The notes: generated by a model from the letters alone, not told the origin. A stretch of 64,000 nt of DNA from Homoserinimonas aerilata (GCF_006716125.1 NZ_VFOM01000002.1:192174-256173), one strand, 5' to 3'. Positions 35,496 through 45,896 are shown, numbered from the stretch's first letter. A program made the numbers and translations.

Positions 35496-37037
35496 ATGGC
35501 GAATGCGGGCAGTGCCGAGTATGTGATGGCGATCGATCAGGGGACCACAAGCACGCGGGCGATCATCGTCGACCGCAGTGCCCGCGTGGTCTCGTCGGGC
35601 CAGCTCGAACACCGTCAGCTGTTCCCCCGCGCCGGGTGGGTTGAACACGATGCGGTGGAGATCTGGAACAGTGTGCGTGAGGCCGTCGGCATCGCCCTCA
35701 GCCGGGCCGAGCTCAGCCCGCATGACATCGCCGCCGTCGGGGTCACCAACCAGCGGGAGACCGCCGTCGTCTGGAACAGGCTCACCGGCCGCCCGGTCTA
35801 CAACGCCATCGTCTGGCAGGACACCCGCACGCAGTCCATCGTCGACCGTCTGGCAGGCGAGGCCGGCGTTGACCGTTACAAGCAGATCGTGGGCCTCCCC
35901 CTGGCGACCTATTTCGCCGGCCCCAAGGTTGCATGGATCCTCGAGAACGTCGACGGATGCCGTGAGGCGGCAGAAGCGGGCGAGCTGCTCTTCGGCACGA
36001 TCGACAGCTGGCTGCTCTGGAATCTCACGGGCGGCCGCGACGGTGGGGTGCACGTCACCGATGTGACGAACGCCTCGCGCACCCTCCTTATGGACCTCGA
36101 CACGCTTTCTTGGCGGGAGGACATCGCCGCGGAACTGGGGATTCCCCTGTCGATGCTTCCGAGCATCCGTTCGTCATCTGAGGTGTACGGCACGTGCAGC
36201 GAGAACGGAATGCTGCCCGGCGTGCCGATCGCGGGCATCCTGGGCGACCAGCAGGCGGCCATGTTCGGGCAGGCCTGCTTCGACGAGGGCATGGCGAAGA
36301 ACACCTACGGCACCGGCAACTTCGTGCTCCTGAACACCGGCACCAAGCGGGTCGACAGCGCCAACGGGCTGCTCACGACCGTGTGTTATCAGCTGGGTTC
36401 CGCTGCCCCCGTCTATGCGCTGGAGGGGTCGATCGCGGTCACCGGGTCGCTCGTGCAGTGGCTGCGCGACAATCTGGGGCTCATCAACGAGGCATCCGAT
36501 ATCGAGCGGCTCGCCCTCTCGGTCGACGACAACGGCGGCGCATATTTCGTGCCGGCCTTCTCCGGTCTCTTCGCCCCGCACTGGCGGCAGGATGCCCGCG
36601 GTGCCCTGCTGGGCCTCACCCGTTTCGTCAACCGGGCCCACATCGCGCGGGCCGCTCTCGAGGCGACCGCGTTCCAGACCCGCGAGGTCATGGAGGCCAT
36701 GAATGCGGATGCTGGGGTCGAGTTGGCAGAGCTGCGCGTCGACGGCGGCATGGTCGCCAACGAACTGCTGATGCAGTTCCAGGCCGACCAGCTCGGCGTC
36801 GATGTCATTCGGCCGCGTGTCACCGAGACGACGGCGCTGGGCGCCGCGTTCGCCGCGGGCATCGCGATCGGGTTCTGGAAGGGCACACAGGAGGTCGCCG
36901 ACACCTGGGCTGAAGACGCCCGGTGGTCGCCGACGATGCCCGACGGCGAACGAGACAGGCTTTACCGCAACTGGAAGAAGGCGGTGACGAAGACCATGGG
37001 TTGGGTCGACGACGACGTGGAGGCGTCTGAACCCTGA
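35496..37037 (+). CDS. glpK: glycerol kinase
   Basis: FGGY-family kinase of 513 residues making glycerol 3-phosphate from glycerol and ATP. The ATP motif is [11 protein letters not shown] (12-22); the FGGY signature [20 protein letters not shown] is near 370, and the glycerol-binding WQDTRT and GTGNF stretches are present. Start ATG lies seven bases after the ribosome site GGAGGGGA (35481-35488); a GTG nine codons earlier overlaps the glpD stop and is rejected. Regulatory histidine for PTS phosphorylation is not apparent. Confidence 0.95.
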   Translation: MANAGSAEYVMAIDQGTTSTRAIIVDRSARVVSSGQLEHRQLFPRAGWVEHDAVEIWNSVREAVGIALSRAELSPHDIAAVGVTNQRETAVVWNRLTGRPVYNAIVWQDTRTQSIVDRLAGEAGVDRYKQIVGLPLATYFAGPKVAWILENVDGCREAAEAGELLFGTIDSWLLWNLTGGRDGGVHVTDVTNASRTLLMDLDTLSWREDIAAELGIPLSMLPSIRSSSEVYGTCSENGMLPGVPIAGILGDQQAAMFGQACFDEGMAKNTYGTGNFVLLNTGTKRVDSANGLLTTVCYQLGSAAPVYALEGSIAVTGSLVQWLRDNLGLINEASDIERLALSVDDNGGAYFVPAFSGLFAPHWRQDARGALLGLTRFVNRAHIARAALEATAFQTREVMEAMNADAGVELAELRVDGGMVANELLMQFQADQLGVDVIRPRVTETTALGAAFAAGIAIGFWKGTQEVADTWAEDARWSPTMPDGERDRLYRNWKKAVTKTMGWVDDDVEASEP

Positions 37038-37116
37038 CCCCATGACGAGCAGCTCAGGCGGCTCACGAACACACCACAGTAAAGAGCGAGACCCACACGA
37101 AGGAGTCGGGAATCAC

Positions 37117-38973
37117 ATGAAACAGAAGATGATCAGGAGGAACAGCTTCTGGCTGGTCCTCTCCGTGGCCTTGATGGTCGTATCCGCGATCGGCGCGTCG
37201 CTTGTTCAGACGGGTGGCGGCTCTGTCGCCATCAAGGACATGAGGTGGGAGACCGCCTCCGGCCAGACGATGAGCGCACTGCTGTTCAAGCCTGCGTCGG
37301 CGACGGCAGAGAATCCGGCCCCCGCGGTCGTGGTCAGCCACGGTTGGTGGAACAACCGCGAGATGCAGGATGCCAACTATGTCGAGCTCGCGCGCCGCGG
37401 CTACGTCGTGCTGTCGATCGACATGTACGGTCACGGCAACTCGGAGCCGCTCGTTGCCAGCGAGCTGACGCTCGGCGGCACCGGCATGTACGACGCTGTG
37501 AAGCTCGTGGCCGATCTGCCCTACATCGACAAGGACAAGCTGGGGGTCTCGGGTCACTCGAACGGTGCCCGGGCGGCGAACTTCTCGGTCGCCATCGACA
37601 ACGCGGCCGATGAGCAGCTCATCAAGGCTGTGCTGTTGGTCGACAATGACGCCGTCTATCGTGACGCCGCCGACGACAACAAGTACTTCAACCTGTACGG
37701 CGCGCGCCCGACAGGTATTGTGGCCGACCAGTATGACGAGTTCTTCTTCCGGAGCTACGACGAGAATGGTGCTGTGCTGACGCCTCCGCGTGAGTACATC
37801 GGCACCCCCAACGCCCAGTCCTTCCTGAACTTCGGGGTCGACCCGGAGGAGGCGACGGATGTCCGTGAGGCGGGCAAGTTCTACACCGACACGGTCGATG
37901 GTGTCGAGACGAGCCGCGTCGTGTACACGCCGGCGGAGACGCACCCGTGGGGAACGATCTCGAAGACCACGGTCGCAAGCCAGGTCGAGTTCTTCGAGAA
38001 CGCGTTCGGGGCTCCTGAGCCGATCGCCGCAGATTCGCAGATCTGGCAGGTCAAGGAGGGTTTCACCGCCCTGGGTCTCATCGGCTTCGGTATCTTCCTC
38101 GTCGCCTTCGCCCGCGCACTCCTGACGACGCGGGCGTTCGCCGGCCTGAAGCACACGCCGACGGCGGAGCTCGCCCCCGCGACGCGCAAGGGTCACGCCT
38201 GGTTCTGGGGCGGCCTGCTGGTGTCTGCGCTCTTCTCCGGATTCAGCTACATCTGGGTCAGTCAGCAGCCGTGGATCAGCGGGATCGCCTTCAACGTGAC
38301 TCCGACAATCTTCACGCAGGGCGCCGTGTTCTTCATCGCGTTCTGGGCGGCGATCAACGGCATTGCGGCGATCGTCATCATGGGTGTCGCCTACTGGCTG
38401 TTCGGCCGGCGCGAGGGGCAGAACCTGCGTGACCTGGGCGTTCTGCCCGGGTGGAAGAAGTTCTGGCAGGGCATCGGCCTCGGAGCCGTCGTCGTCGTTG
38501 CGGCGTTCGGCATCGTGTTCATGCTCGACTACTTCTTCAAGACCGACTTCAGGCTCTGGGTTGTCGCCGTCAAGGCGTTCACGCCTGACAAGGTCGGTAT
38601 CGCGCTGTTGTACCTGCCGATGTTCCTGCTGTACTTCCTGGCGAACTCGGTGGCCATCAACAGCTTCAACCGGTTCACCATCAAGGGCAGGGAGTGGCTC
38701 AACACGGCCGTCCTGGTGCTGTTCAACTCGCTCGCACCGATCGTGCTCGTCGTCGCTCAGTACACGACATTCGCCAACACGGGGCACCTCATCCCGGGCT
38801 TCGGCGGCATCAACAGTATCTGGCTGTTCCCGGTGATCGTGCTGCTGGCCGCTGCTGCGGTGGTGTCGCGCAAGATCTACCGTGCGACGAACAACCCGTA
38901 CATCGGTGGGTTCATCACGGCGAGCGTGGTGACCCTGATGAGTGTGAGCAACACCCTCACGGTCGTCTACTAG
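37117..38973 (+). CDS. alpha/beta hydrolase fused to polytopic membrane domain
   Basis: 618 residues. After an N-terminal anchor helix (about 11-30) comes an alpha/beta-hydrolase domain (about 45-320): oxyanion HGWW (75-78), nucleophile S148 in GHSNGA, acid in LLVDNDA and histidine in ETHPWG. Residues about 325-618 hold eight or so membrane helices. The hydrolase domain should face outward. No substrate is predictable; dienelactone-hydrolase-like domains act on esters. ATG at 37117 follows GAAGGA; 25 upstream codons in frame are hydrophilic and rejected. A strong terminator follows. It is 79 bases after glpK and could be read through from it. Confidence 0.85.
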   Translation: MKQKMIRRNSFWLVLSVALMVVSAIGASLVQTGGGSVAIKDMRWETASGQTMSALLFKPASATAENPAPAVVVSHGWWNNREMQDANYVELARRGYVVLSIDMYGHGNSEPLVASELTLGGTGMYDAVKLVADLPYIDKDKLGVSGHSNGARAANFSVAIDNAADEQLIKAVLLVDNDAVYRDAADDNKYFNLYGARPTGIVADQYDEFFFRSYDENGAVLTPPREYIGTPNAQSFLNFGVDPEEATDVREAGKFYTDTVDGVETSRVVYTPAETHPWGTISKTTVASQVEFFENAFGAPEPIAADSQIWQVKEGFTALGLIGFGIFLVAFARALLTTRAFAGLKHTPTAELAPATRKGHAWFWGGLLVSALFSGFSYIWVSQQPWISGIAFNVTPTIFTQGAVFFIAFWAAINGIAAIVIMGVAYWLFGRREGQNLRDLGVLPGWKKFWQGIGLGAVVVVAAFGIVFMLDYFFKTDFRLWVVAVKAFTPDKVGIALLYLPMFLLYFLANSVAINSFNRFTIKGREWLNTAVLVLFNSLAPIVLVVAQYTTFANTGHLIPGFGGINSIWLFPVIVLLAAAAVVSRKIYRATNNPYIGGFITASVVTLMSVSNTLTVVY

Positions 38974-38983
38974 CCAAAACGAG

Positions 38984-39015
38984 AAGGGCCCCGGGTTTCG
39001 CAACCCGGGGCCTTT
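38984..39015. terminator. strong bidirectional-looking intrinsic terminator
   Basis: GGCCCCGGGTT (38987-38997) and AACCCGGGGCC (39002-39012) form an 11-bp perfect stem with loop TCGC, followed by TTTCG on the plus strand and preceded by AAAACGAGAA. It ends the glpDK-hydrolase run and could also stop leftward transcription. Confidence 0.88.
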
Positions 39016-39031
39016 CGTCGTCTGGCGCGCT

Positions 39032-39100
39032 CAGCAGGGGCAACGGGATGCCGCGCCGCAGCGAGCTCGCCGGCATCCGCGTGTCGAAGCAGATCTCCTG
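39032..39100. repeat. family F inverted repeat, copy F2
   Basis: Inner arms GGGATGCCG and CGGCATCC pair well; the outer arms (CAGCAGGGGCA and AGCAGATCTCCTG) pair loosely. The right half TCGAAGCAGATCTCCTGCGG matches copy F1 at most positions. It sits 16 bases past the terminator stem, before the converging amidotransferase gene. Confidence 0.55.
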
Positions 39101-39132
39101 CGGAAGGCTCGAGCGGCTGTTCAGCTGCAGGT

Positions 39133-39891
39133 TCAGGCGGCGGACGTGAGCACCGTGTCGAGCTCGTGCACGGTCACGTGCTGCGTGCGGCGGTCGATCG
39201 TGAGGATGCTGCGCTCCGGCACGCGCTGCCAGCCGTCGCGCTGCCATCCACTCGAGGCGACGGCGGTGAAGTCGGCACCGACGCGATAGGCGAGCTCGTA
39301 GTAGTCGGCGCCCAGAAAGTCGGGGGCTTTGCTCGCGTCATCGGCGACGATGATCAGCTCATCGGGGGTGAGCAGCAGGGCGTTGAGGCTCGCCTCCTCG
39401 GCGACCTCGCCGAGCCGCGAGACGACTGTGCGGATGGCGTCGACAACGGATGCCCGCCGAAACTCAGAAACGAGGGCCAGCAGGTAGCGCTCGCTGTCGG
39501 TGTCGCCACGAATGCCCGCCCGCAGGTCCGCATCGATGAGCGGCTCGATGGACGCGATCTCGCGGATGGAACCGTTGTGCGCGAACGACAGGTCGCCGTG
39601 CACGAACGGATGCGTGTTCGCCTCCGACACGGGAAGGTCCAGTGTTGCGGCCCGCAGGTGGGCGATGCCGCTCGTCACCCGCGATCCGCGCAGCACGGCG
39701 TCGTAGTCGCGGCTCGTGTGGGCGGACTCGGCGGCCACCGTCAGCGTGCGCTGACCCCGCCGCTCGCCGGAGAAACCCCAGCCATCGCCATGCAGACCCG
39801 CGGAGAGCGCCGTGAATTCCTCGAAATCGTGGCCCAGGGCATCCGGAATCGTCGTCTCGGTGTGAGACACAAAACCCAGCAGCCGGCACAT
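39133..39891 (-). CDS. class II glutamine amidotransferase (YafJ-like)
   Basis: 252 residues consisting of an Ntn-type glutaminase domain. MCRLLGF at the start places the nucleophilic cysteine at position 2, exposed after methionine removal, which fixes the start codon; upstream in-frame residues would bury it. Other hallmarks are HGDGWGF, THPFVHGDLSFAHNGSI and DTDSERY. No synthase domain is attached, so the ammonia acceptor or peptide substrate is unknown. Such stand-alone proteins act for example in ergothioneine-type pathways (EgtC), but no egt genes are nearby. Confidence 0.88.
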   Translation of the reverse strand: MCRLLGFVSHTETTIPDALGHDFEEFTALSAGLHGDGWGFSGERRGQRTLTVAAESAHTSRDYDAVLRGSRVTSGIAHLRAATLDLPVSEANTHPFVHGDLSFAHNGSIREIASIEPLIDADLRAGIRGDTDSERYLLALVSEFRRASVVDAIRTVVSRLGEVAEEASLNALLLTPDELIIVADDASKAPDFLGADYYELAYRVGADFTAVASSGWQRDGWQRVPERSILTIDRRTQHVTVHELDTVLTSAA

Positions 39892-40039
39892 GGCTTCAAC
39901 GGTACGCACGGCGCCGGAGCCCGCCAAGTGGTGGTGTCACCCGGCGTAACAGTGCGGGGTCAAGGCGCGACCCAGCGCCGCAGCGCCCGGGCGCGATAGA
40001 CTGTCAGTTCTCCCCGTCATATTTTCGAAGGGAACACCC

Positions 40040-41326
40040 ATGCCCGCAATCGTGCTCATCGGCGCCCAGTGGGGCGACGAAGGAAAGGGCAAGGCCACCG
40101 ACCTCCTCGGCGGCCGCGTCGACTACGTCGTCAAGTTCAACGGTGGCAACAACGCCGGTCACACCGTCGTCATCGGCGACGAGAAGTACGCGCTGCACCT
40201 GCTGCCGTCGGGCATCCTCTCCCCGGGGGTCGTGCCCGTCATCGCCAACGGTGTCGTCGTCGACATCGAGGTGCTCTTCGAGGAGCTCGACGCGCTCATC
40301 GCCCGCGGCGTCGACGTCTCCCGTCTGCTGGTCAGCGCCAACGCGCACGTCATCACGCACTACCACCGCACGCTCGACAAGGTCACGGAGCGCTTCCTCG
40401 GCAAGCGCCAGATCGGCACAACGGGTCGCGGCATCGGCCCCACCTACGCCGACAAGATCAACCGGGTGGGCATCCGCATCCAGGATCTCTTCGACGAGAA
40501 CATCCTGCGCCAGAAGGTGGAGGGTGCGCTGCACCAGAAGAACCACCTGCTGGTCAAGATCTACAACCGGCGTGCGATCACCGTCGACGAGATCGTCGAA
40601 GACCTGCTGCAGTACGTCGAGCGGCTGCGCCCCATGGTGGCCGACACGGCGCTCGTGCTCACGCAGGCGCTCGATGCGGGCAAGACGGTGCTGTTCGAGG
40701 CAGGCCAGGCGACGATGCTGGATGTCGACCACGGCACATACCCGTTCGTCACCTCCTCGAATGCGACCTCCGGCGGTGCCGCCACCGGCTCCGGGGTTGC
40801 CCCCAACCGCTTCGAGCGGGTCATCGGCGTCGTCAAGGCGTACACGACCCGCGTCGGTGCTGGGCCGTTCCCGACCGAGCTCTTCGACGAGTCGGGCGAG
40901 TTCCTGCGCAACAACGGCGGCGAGTTCGGCACCACCACGGGTCGCCCGCGTCGTTGCGGCTGGTACGACGCGCCCATTGCGCGCTACTCGGCCCGCATCA
41001 ACGGCGTCACCGACTTCGTGCTCACCAAGCTTGACGTGCTGACCGGGCTCGACGAGATCCCCGTCTGCGTCGCCTACGAGGTTGACGGTGTGCGCGTCGA
41101 CGAGGTTCCCGTGTCGCAGAGTGACTTCCACCACGCGAAGCCCGTCTACGAGACGTTCCCCGGATGGTCGGAGGACATCACCGGCGTGCGTCGCTTCGAA
41201 GATCTGCCGCAGAATGCGCAGGACTACGTGCTCGCCCTGGAGAAGATCAGCGGCTCGCGCATCTCGGCGATCGGCGTCGGCCCCGGCCGTGACGCCATCG
41301 TCGTGCGCCACGACCTGATCGGCTGA
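40040..41326 (+). CDS. purA: adenylosuccinate synthetase
   Basis: Forms adenylosuccinate from IMP, aspartate and GTP, the first committed step to AMP. 428 residues, standard length. The GTP loop is [11 protein letters not shown] (8-18) with catalytic D13 and H41 (GHTVV); IMP and aspartate contacts appear as [11 protein letters not shown] and the C-terminal [11 protein letters not shown]. The upstream gap has TAGACT (39996-40001), a plausible -10 element. A perfect 28-bp-arm hairpin begins 21 bases after the stop. Confidence 0.97.
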   Translation: MPAIVLIGAQWGDEGKGKATDLLGGRVDYVVKFNGGNNAGHTVVIGDEKYALHLLPSGILSPGVVPVIANGVVVDIEVLFEELDALIARGVDVSRLLVSANAHVITHYHRTLDKVTERFLGKRQIGTTGRGIGPTYADKINRVGIRIQDLFDENILRQKVEGALHQKNHLLVKIYNRRAITVDEIVEDLLQYVERLRPMVADTALVLTQALDAGKTVLFEAGQATMLDVDHGTYPFVTSSNATSGGAATGSGVAPNRFERVIGVVKAYTTRVGAGPFPTELFDESGEFLRNNGGEFGTTTGRPRRCGWYDAPIARYSARINGVTDFVLTKLDVLTGLDEIPVCVAYEVDGVRVDEVPVSQSDFHHAKPVYETFPGWSEDITGVRRFEDLPQNAQDYVLALEKISGSRISAIGVGPGRDAIVVRHDLIG

Positions 41327-41346
41327 GCTGAGCGCTGCCGCGCCGA

Positions 41347-41412
41347 CGTTGTGCGGCTTTTATGTCGTTGTGCGCGCCCGTGCACGCACAACGACATAAA
41401 AGCCGCACAACG
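41347..41412. repeat. family D inverted repeat, perfect 28-bp arms
   Basis: Arms 41347-41374 and 41385-41412 are exact complements over 28 bp with a ten-base loop. The arm starts CGTTGTGCGGCTTTTATG and repeats GTTGTGCG within itself. It lies 21 bases after purA. No T-run follows, so if it terminates transcription it does so by stem strength. Confidence 0.9.
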
Positions 41413-41542
41413 ATGCGGATGCCCGGAGGCCTGCGCCCCGGTTGCGGGAGTAGAGAGCGCGCGCAATTCGTGGAATCATCGGTATATCGGGGTGGACGAC
41501 CTGCCCCGGCGATGATCGACACGTGCGGGCAGGGGGCCAGTG

Positions 41543-41743
41543 ATGCCGCTGCTCGGTGCTACCACCACAATCCTGCTGCTTCTGTGCTCCGTCACCGTGC
41601 TCGCCGCCGCGGAGGCGAGCACCGACCATGTCTCGCCATGGCTCACCCCGGGAATCCTCATCATCATCGCGGTCATCATCACGCCCCTGCTCAGCTACTT
41701 CCTGTACAGCAGGCGTGGCGGCAGCGACCCCGACGCGGAGTGA
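41543..41743 (+). CDS. small two-helix membrane protein
   Basis: 66 residues. Two hydrophobic helices (about 3-23 and 35-55) are separated by a short polar loop (EASTDHVSPW) and followed by a charged tail (SRRGGSDPDAE), a credible hairpin membrane protein. G-rich sequence precedes the ATG. I do not recognise a family. Composition and the sensible topology argue for a real gene, but its small size leaves doubt. Confidence 0.55.
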   Translation: MPLLGATTTILLLLCSVTVLAAAEASTDHVSPWLTPGILIIIAVIITPLLSYFLYSRRGGSDPDAE

Positions 41744-41796
41744 CGCTCGCGAGGTGATCACGACATCCGGATGCGCGGGGCAGCCGGGAAGGCAGA

Positions 41797-42414
41797 TCAG
41801 ACGACCGTGAACCCGGCCGGCAGCGGCTCCCGCCCTGTCAGCGCCAACAGCAGCGGCGTGCCCTGCCCCTTGTTCACCGCGGTCGAGCTGAGGAGCGCCA
41901 CGGTGCCCATCACAGCATCCGCGGGAGGGGTGAAGTCGGAGTCGATTGCGCGAGCCAGGTCGATGGAGTGCACCACCAGCTCGACGACGCGGGTGCGCAG
42001 ATATTCGCTCAGCAGGATGCCCATGCCGCCGATCGACACCACCCGGTCTGCGGGCTGCCGGGCGATCAGCGCGCGGGTTCGCTGCAGCGCTTCGCGCACG
42101 GTCGCGACGGGGTCGGCCCCGAGCCACTCGCCGGCTTCGACGCCGCGCCGCTCGATGGAGGCGTGGTCGGTGAACTGTTCGAGCACCGACTTGTAGTAGT
42201 CCTCGGCGCTGGGGATGGTGACGCCGCCGGGCTCATCCTGGCCCAGGTAGCTCTCAACGGTGAGGATGGCGCGGGCGGTGTGGCCCGCGAGGCTGCGCAC
42301 ATCCCAGACGCCGAGCCCGGGCAGCGACCACTGATCGTCGGTCACCTCGCCGAGCAGTGAGACGAAGGCATCGGCCGACCTGGAGAAGAGCTCTGTGGTG
42401 GTCACGGATACCAT
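41797..42414 (-). CDS. maleylpyruvate isomerase N-terminal (MDMPI/DinB-like) domain protein
   Basis: About 205 residues with the helical bundle of the DinB/MDMPI superfamily. WDVRSLAGHTARA near 45-57 gives the first metal-site histidine, and VVELVVHSIDLARAI near 140-154 the other conserved helix. Many actinobacterial members are mycothiol-dependent or of unknown function. The start is ambiguous: ATG at 42414 (MVSVTTT) or nine codons earlier at 42441. The open frame continues far upstream on this strand, antisense to the next genes, and is not coding. Divergent from the GNAT gene by about 30 bases. Confidence 0.82.
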   Translation of the reverse strand: MVSVTTTELFSRSADAFVSLLGEVTDDQWSLPGLGVWDVRSLAGHTARAILTVESYLGQDEPGGVTIPSAEDYYKSVLEQFTDHASIERRGVEAGEWLGADPVATVREALQRTRALIARQPADRVVSIGGMGILLSEYLRTRVVELVVHSIDLARAIDSDFTPPADAVMGTVALLSSTAVNKGQGTPLLLALTGREPLPAGFTVV

Positions 42415-42444
42415 CGTGGCACTTTCGGTGGAAGACTGCATTTC

Positions 42445-43089
42445 GTGACCGCGAAACGACCCCAGCCCGAGCGCCTCGAGGGGCGCTACATCTCCCTCGA
42501 ACCGCTGCGCGATGAGCACATGCCCGCGCTGTTCGCGGCCATAGGGCATCCGCAGGTCTTCGCCGGAGGCTACGGCGGCGGCCCGGCGGGGCTGAGCGAC
42601 ACAGCCGAAGGTTTCGCCGAGTGGGCTCGCGGCTACTACCCCTTCGCGTCGGGCATCCCGTATGCGGTCCTGTTGCGCGGCGGGCCGCACGATGGCGAGG
42701 TCATCGGCACCAGCTCGCTGGCCGACTTCGATGTCGAGAACGAGTCGACGCACATCGGCTGGACGGCCTACGCGCCGCAGGTGTGGGGCACGGCCGTGAA
42801 CGCGGAGGCGAAGCTGCTGCTGCTCGGCCACGCCTTCGACAGCGGCTTCGGGCGGGTGAAGATCCAGGCGGATGCGATCAATCAGCGGTCGAGGGCGGCG
42901 ATCGCCGGCATCGGGGCCGCCTTCGAGGGTGTGCTGCGGCGCGTGAGACGACGCGCCGATGGCAGCTGGCGCGACACCGCGGTCTACTCGATCCTGCTCG
43001 AGGAATGGCCGGATGTTCGGGCCGGGCTTGAACAGCGGCTTGCGGCGCAGGGCGGTCGCCCGGTGTTGTTCCGCGGGCTGCCCGACTGA
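42445..43089 (+). CDS. GNAT-family N-acetyltransferase (RimJ/RimL-like)
   Basis: 214 residues with a RimJ/RimL-type acetyltransferase fold: RPQPERLEGRYISLEPL near the start, the central strand region THIGWTAYAPQVWGTAVN, and INQRSRAAIAGIGAAFEGVLR, the acetyl-CoA-side helix and strand with the usual N-x-x-S-x-x-x-I-x-x-x-G-F spacing altered to N-x-R-S-R-A-A-I-A-G-I-G. Substrate unknown. GTG start, close to the divergent MDMPI gene, so promoters must overlap in the 30-base gap. Confidence 0.85.
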   Translation: MTAKRPQPERLEGRYISLEPLRDEHMPALFAAIGHPQVFAGGYGGGPAGLSDTAEGFAEWARGYYPFASGIPYAVLLRGGPHDGEVIGTSSLADFDVENESTHIGWTAYAPQVWGTAVNAEAKLLLLGHAFDSGFGRVKIQADAINQRSRAAIAGIGAAFEGVLRRVRRRADGSWRDTAVYSILLEEWPDVRAGLEQRLAAQGGRPVLFRGLPD

Positions 43090-43152
43090 CGGTCGCCACC
43101 CTGTAAATTGGGTGGTGGCCACCGCATGGGGCGGGCCGGCCTGGAGGGCGTG

Positions 43153-43449
43153 ATGAGCGAGAACGATGCCGCATCCGATCTGCTGAGGCTGCGCAAGAGC
43201 ATCGACAATGTCGATGCGGCGCTGATCCACATGCTCGCGGAGCGGTTCAGGTTCACGCAGCAGGTGGGCGAGCTGAAGGCGGCGAACGGTATGCCGTCGT
43301 CTGACCCGGAGCGGGAGAAGGTGCAGATCGCGCGCCTGCGGGTGCTCGCCGAGCAGGCCAATCTCGACCCGGAGTTCGCAGAGAAGTTCCTCGGATTCAT
43401 CGTCGCGGAGGTCATCCACCACCATGACCGCATCCGCAACGGCGACTAG
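43153..43449 (+). CDS. chorismate mutase, AroQ type
   Basis: 98-residue all-helical protein of the AroQ class, which converts chorismate to prephenate. Conserved points are LRLRKSIDNVDAALIHMLAERF (first long helix, shown in part), the catalytic-side QVGELKA with a lysine, and DPEREKVQIARL. The length fits actinobacterial stand-alone mutases, which often need DAHP synthase as partner for activity. Start ATG follows GGAGGG. It does not carry a secretion signal. Confidence 0.88.
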   Translation: MSENDAASDLLRLRKSIDNVDAALIHMLAERFRFTQQVGELKAANGMPSSDPEREKVQIARLRVLAEQANLDPEFAEKFLGFIVAEVIHHHDRIRNGD

Positions 43450-43500
43450 CCGCCGAGCAACTCCCGCGGGTTGAGTAGCGCGGAACGCGCCTCCGCCTCG

Positions 43501-45819
43501 CTAGCCGCCGACGACCGCCCCGAAGTGCTCCGGCAGTGTGGCGGTGTGCGCGCCGCGCAGTTCGTCGACCGACACCGTGAACTGGTCCTGGATCTCCAGC
43601 TGCCCGTTGTTGTCGGTGACGCCGATGCGCAGCACAGGGTAGCCGCGGCCTTCGCACAGGCCGACGAAGCGCACATCGTCTTCGCGCGGGACGCTGACGA
43701 TGACCCGGCCGGTCGACTCACTGAACATGGCCGCCGTCTCGTCGACGCCGTCGCGCTGGGTGATTCCGGTCAGCCACACGCGGGCGCCGACGCCAAAGCG
43801 CAGCACCGATTCGGCCAGCGCCTGGAAGAGCCCGCCGTCGGCGAGGTCGTGCGCGGAGGAGAGCAGGCTGCCCTGGCCGCCGGAGTGCAGCAGCCCGGCG
43901 AGCATCTTCTCGTCGTCGAGTGACACGGTGGGCGGCAGCCCGCCCAGGTGGTCGTGGATGACTCCGGCCCAGGCGCTGCCGTCGAGCTCGTCGCGGGTGG
44001 TGCCGAGCAGGTAGATGTTGTTGCCCTCGTCCTGCCAACCGCTGGGGATGCGGCGGGCGACGTCGTCGATGGTGCCGAGCACGGCGATGACGGGGGTCGG
44101 GTGGATGGGCACGTCGCCGGTCTGGTTGTAGAACGACACGTTGCCGCCGGTGACCGGGATCTCCAGCTCGAGGCAGGCATCCGAGAGTCCTTCGACGGTC
44201 TCACTGAACTGCCACATGACCTCAGGGTTCTCGGGGGAGCCGAAGTTGAGGCAGTCGCTGACGGCGACGGGGGTCGCGCCGGTGGCGGCGACGTTGCGGT
44301 ACGCCTCCGCGAGCGCGAGGCGGGCGCCCTGCCGCGGGTCGAGCTGGCAGTAGCGGCCATTCGCATCCGTCGCCACGGCGAAGCCGAGCCCACTGTTCTC
44401 GTCGATGCGCACCATGCCGCCGTCATCCGGGAACGACAGGGCGGTGTTGCCGCCGACGTAGCGGTCGTACTGGTTGGTGACCCACTCCTTGGAGGCAAGG
44501 TTGGGGCTGCCGAGCAGGCGCAGGGCCTGGTCGCGCAGTTCGTCGGGGCCGGATGCGCGGGGCAGCCGGGCGGACGTGTCAGCCTGCAGCGCGTCGATCC
44601 AGCTGGGGTAGGCGACGGGTCGGTCGTACACGGGCCCGTCGACGGCGACCGTGTTGGGGTCGACGTTGACGATCTCGTCGCCGTGGTGGGTGATCACGAG
44701 GCGGTCGCCTTCGGTGACCTCGCCGAGCACGCTCGTCTCGACGTCCCACTTGTTCACGACGGCCATGAAAGCGTCGAGCTTCTCGGGGCGCACGATGGCC
44801 ATCATGCGCTCCTGGCTTTCGCTCATCAGGATCTCTTCGGCCGTGAGCGTGGGGTCGCGCAGCAGCACGTTCTCGAGCTGGATGCGCATGCCGCCGTCGC
44901 CGTTGGCCGCGAGCTCAGAGGTCGCACACGAGATGCCGGCCGCGCCGAGATCCTGGATTCCCTCAACGAGTTCGTTCTTGAAGAGCTCGAGGCAGCACTC
45001 GATGAGCACCTTCTCGGCGAAGGGGTCGCCGACCTGCACGGCGGGCCGCTTGGTGGGGCCACCCTCGTCGAAGGAGTCGGAGGCGAGGATGGATGCTCCG
45101 CCGATTCCGTCGCCGCCGGTGCGCGCCCCAAAGAGCACGACCTTGTTGCCGACGCCGCGGGCGTTGGCCAGGTGCAGGTCCTCGTGGCGGAGCACGCCGA
45201 CCGCGAGCGCATTCACGAGCGGGTTGGCCTGGTACACGGAGTCGAAGTAGGTTTCGCCGCCGATGTTGGGCAGGCCGAGGCAGTTGCCGTAGAAGCTGAT
45301 GCCGCTGACGACGCCGTGCACGACGCGGGCCGTATCGGGGTCATCGATCTTGCCGAAGCGGAGGGCATCCATGACGGCGACGGGGCGCGCACCCATGGAG
45401 ATGATGTCGCGCACGATTCCGCCGACACCGGTCGCGGCACCCTGGAACGGCTCGATGTAACTGGGGTGGTTGTGCGACTCGATCTTGAAGGTGACCGCCC
45501 AGCCTTCGCCGACGTCGATGACGCCCGCGTTCTCGCCCATGCCCACCATGAGGTTCTTCTTCATGGCCGGGCTGACCTTCTCGCCGAACTGGCGCAGGTA
45601 CTTCTTGCTCGACTTGTAGGAGCAGTGCTCGCTCCACATGACCGAGTACATGGCCAGCTCGCCGCTCGTGGGGCGGCGGCCCAAGATCTCGCGGATGCTC
45701 GCGTACTCGTCCGGCTTCAGCCCGAGCGCCGCATACGGCTGCTCCTTCTCGGGCGTTGCGACGGCGTTCGAGACGGTGTCGGCGACATGGTGGCGGGGGG
45801 TGGCTGAGACGTCGGTCAC
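43501..45819 (-). CDS. purL: phosphoribosylformylglycinamidine synthase subunit PurL
   Basis: Catalytic subunit of FGAM synthase, 772 residues, the short form that works with PurS and PurQ. PurM-like ATP-binding patterns are visible: [32 protein letters not shown] and a second-half counterpart with [14 protein letters not shown]. In many actinobacteria purS, purQ and purL are contiguous; here purQ-purS lie about 7.5 kb further on, in the same orientation, with ten unrelated genes between. No purine operator is obvious in the upstream gap, which is filled by repeats. Confidence 0.96.
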   Translation of the reverse strand: MTDVSATPRHHVADTVSNAVATPEKEQPYAALGLKPDEYASIREILGRRPTSGELAMYSVMWSEHCSYKSSKKYLRQFGEKVSPAMKKNLMVGMGENAGVIDVGEGWAVTFKIESHNHPSYIEPFQGAATGVGGIVRDIISMGARPVAVMDALRFGKIDDPDTARVVHGVVSGISFYGNCLGLPNIGGETYFDSVYQANPLVNALAVGVLRHEDLHLANARGVGNKVVLFGARTGGDGIGGASILASDSFDEGGPTKRPAVQVGDPFAEKVLIECCLELFKNELVEGIQDLGAAGISCATSELAANGDGGMRIQLENVLLRDPTLTAEEILMSESQERMMAIVRPEKLDAFMAVVNKWDVETSVLGEVTEGDRLVITHHGDEIVNVDPNTVAVDGPVYDRPVAYPSWIDALQADTSARLPRASGPDELRDQALRLLGSPNLASKEWVTNQYDRYVGGNTALSFPDDGGMVRIDENSGLGFAVATDANGRYCQLDPRQGARLALAEAYRNVAATGATPVAVSDCLNFGSPENPEVMWQFSETVEGLSDACLELEIPVTGGNVSFYNQTGDVPIHPTPVIAVLGTIDDVARRIPSGWQDEGNNIYLLGTTRDELDGSAWAGVIHDHLGGLPPTVSLDDEKMLAGLLHSGGQGSLLSSAHDLADGGLFQALAESVLRFGVGARVWLTGITQRDGVDETAAMFSESTGRVIVSVPREDDVRFVGLCEGRGYPVLRIGVTDNNGQLEIQDQFTVSVDELRGAHTATLPEHFGAVVGG

Positions 45820-45896
45820 GAGGGGGCTTCTCCCAGAGGATTACGGATGCCGCAGGCACGTTCGCCGGCTCGGCCAGTCTACCGCTGCAGCTCACC

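Noticed and set aside
37063..39003. 646-codon antisense reading frame
   Set aside because: It mirrors the hydrolase-membrane fusion gene, is rich in Arg, Asp, His and Glu as expected of a GC-rich shadow, and matches no family.
42415..43425. Long upstream extension of the MDMPI gene
   Set aside because: The added part is antisense to the GNAT and chorismate mutase genes, and domain similarity starts only at about 42414.
43948..45807. 619-codon frame on the plus strand
   Set aside because: It lies entirely antisense to purL, which is unmistakable.
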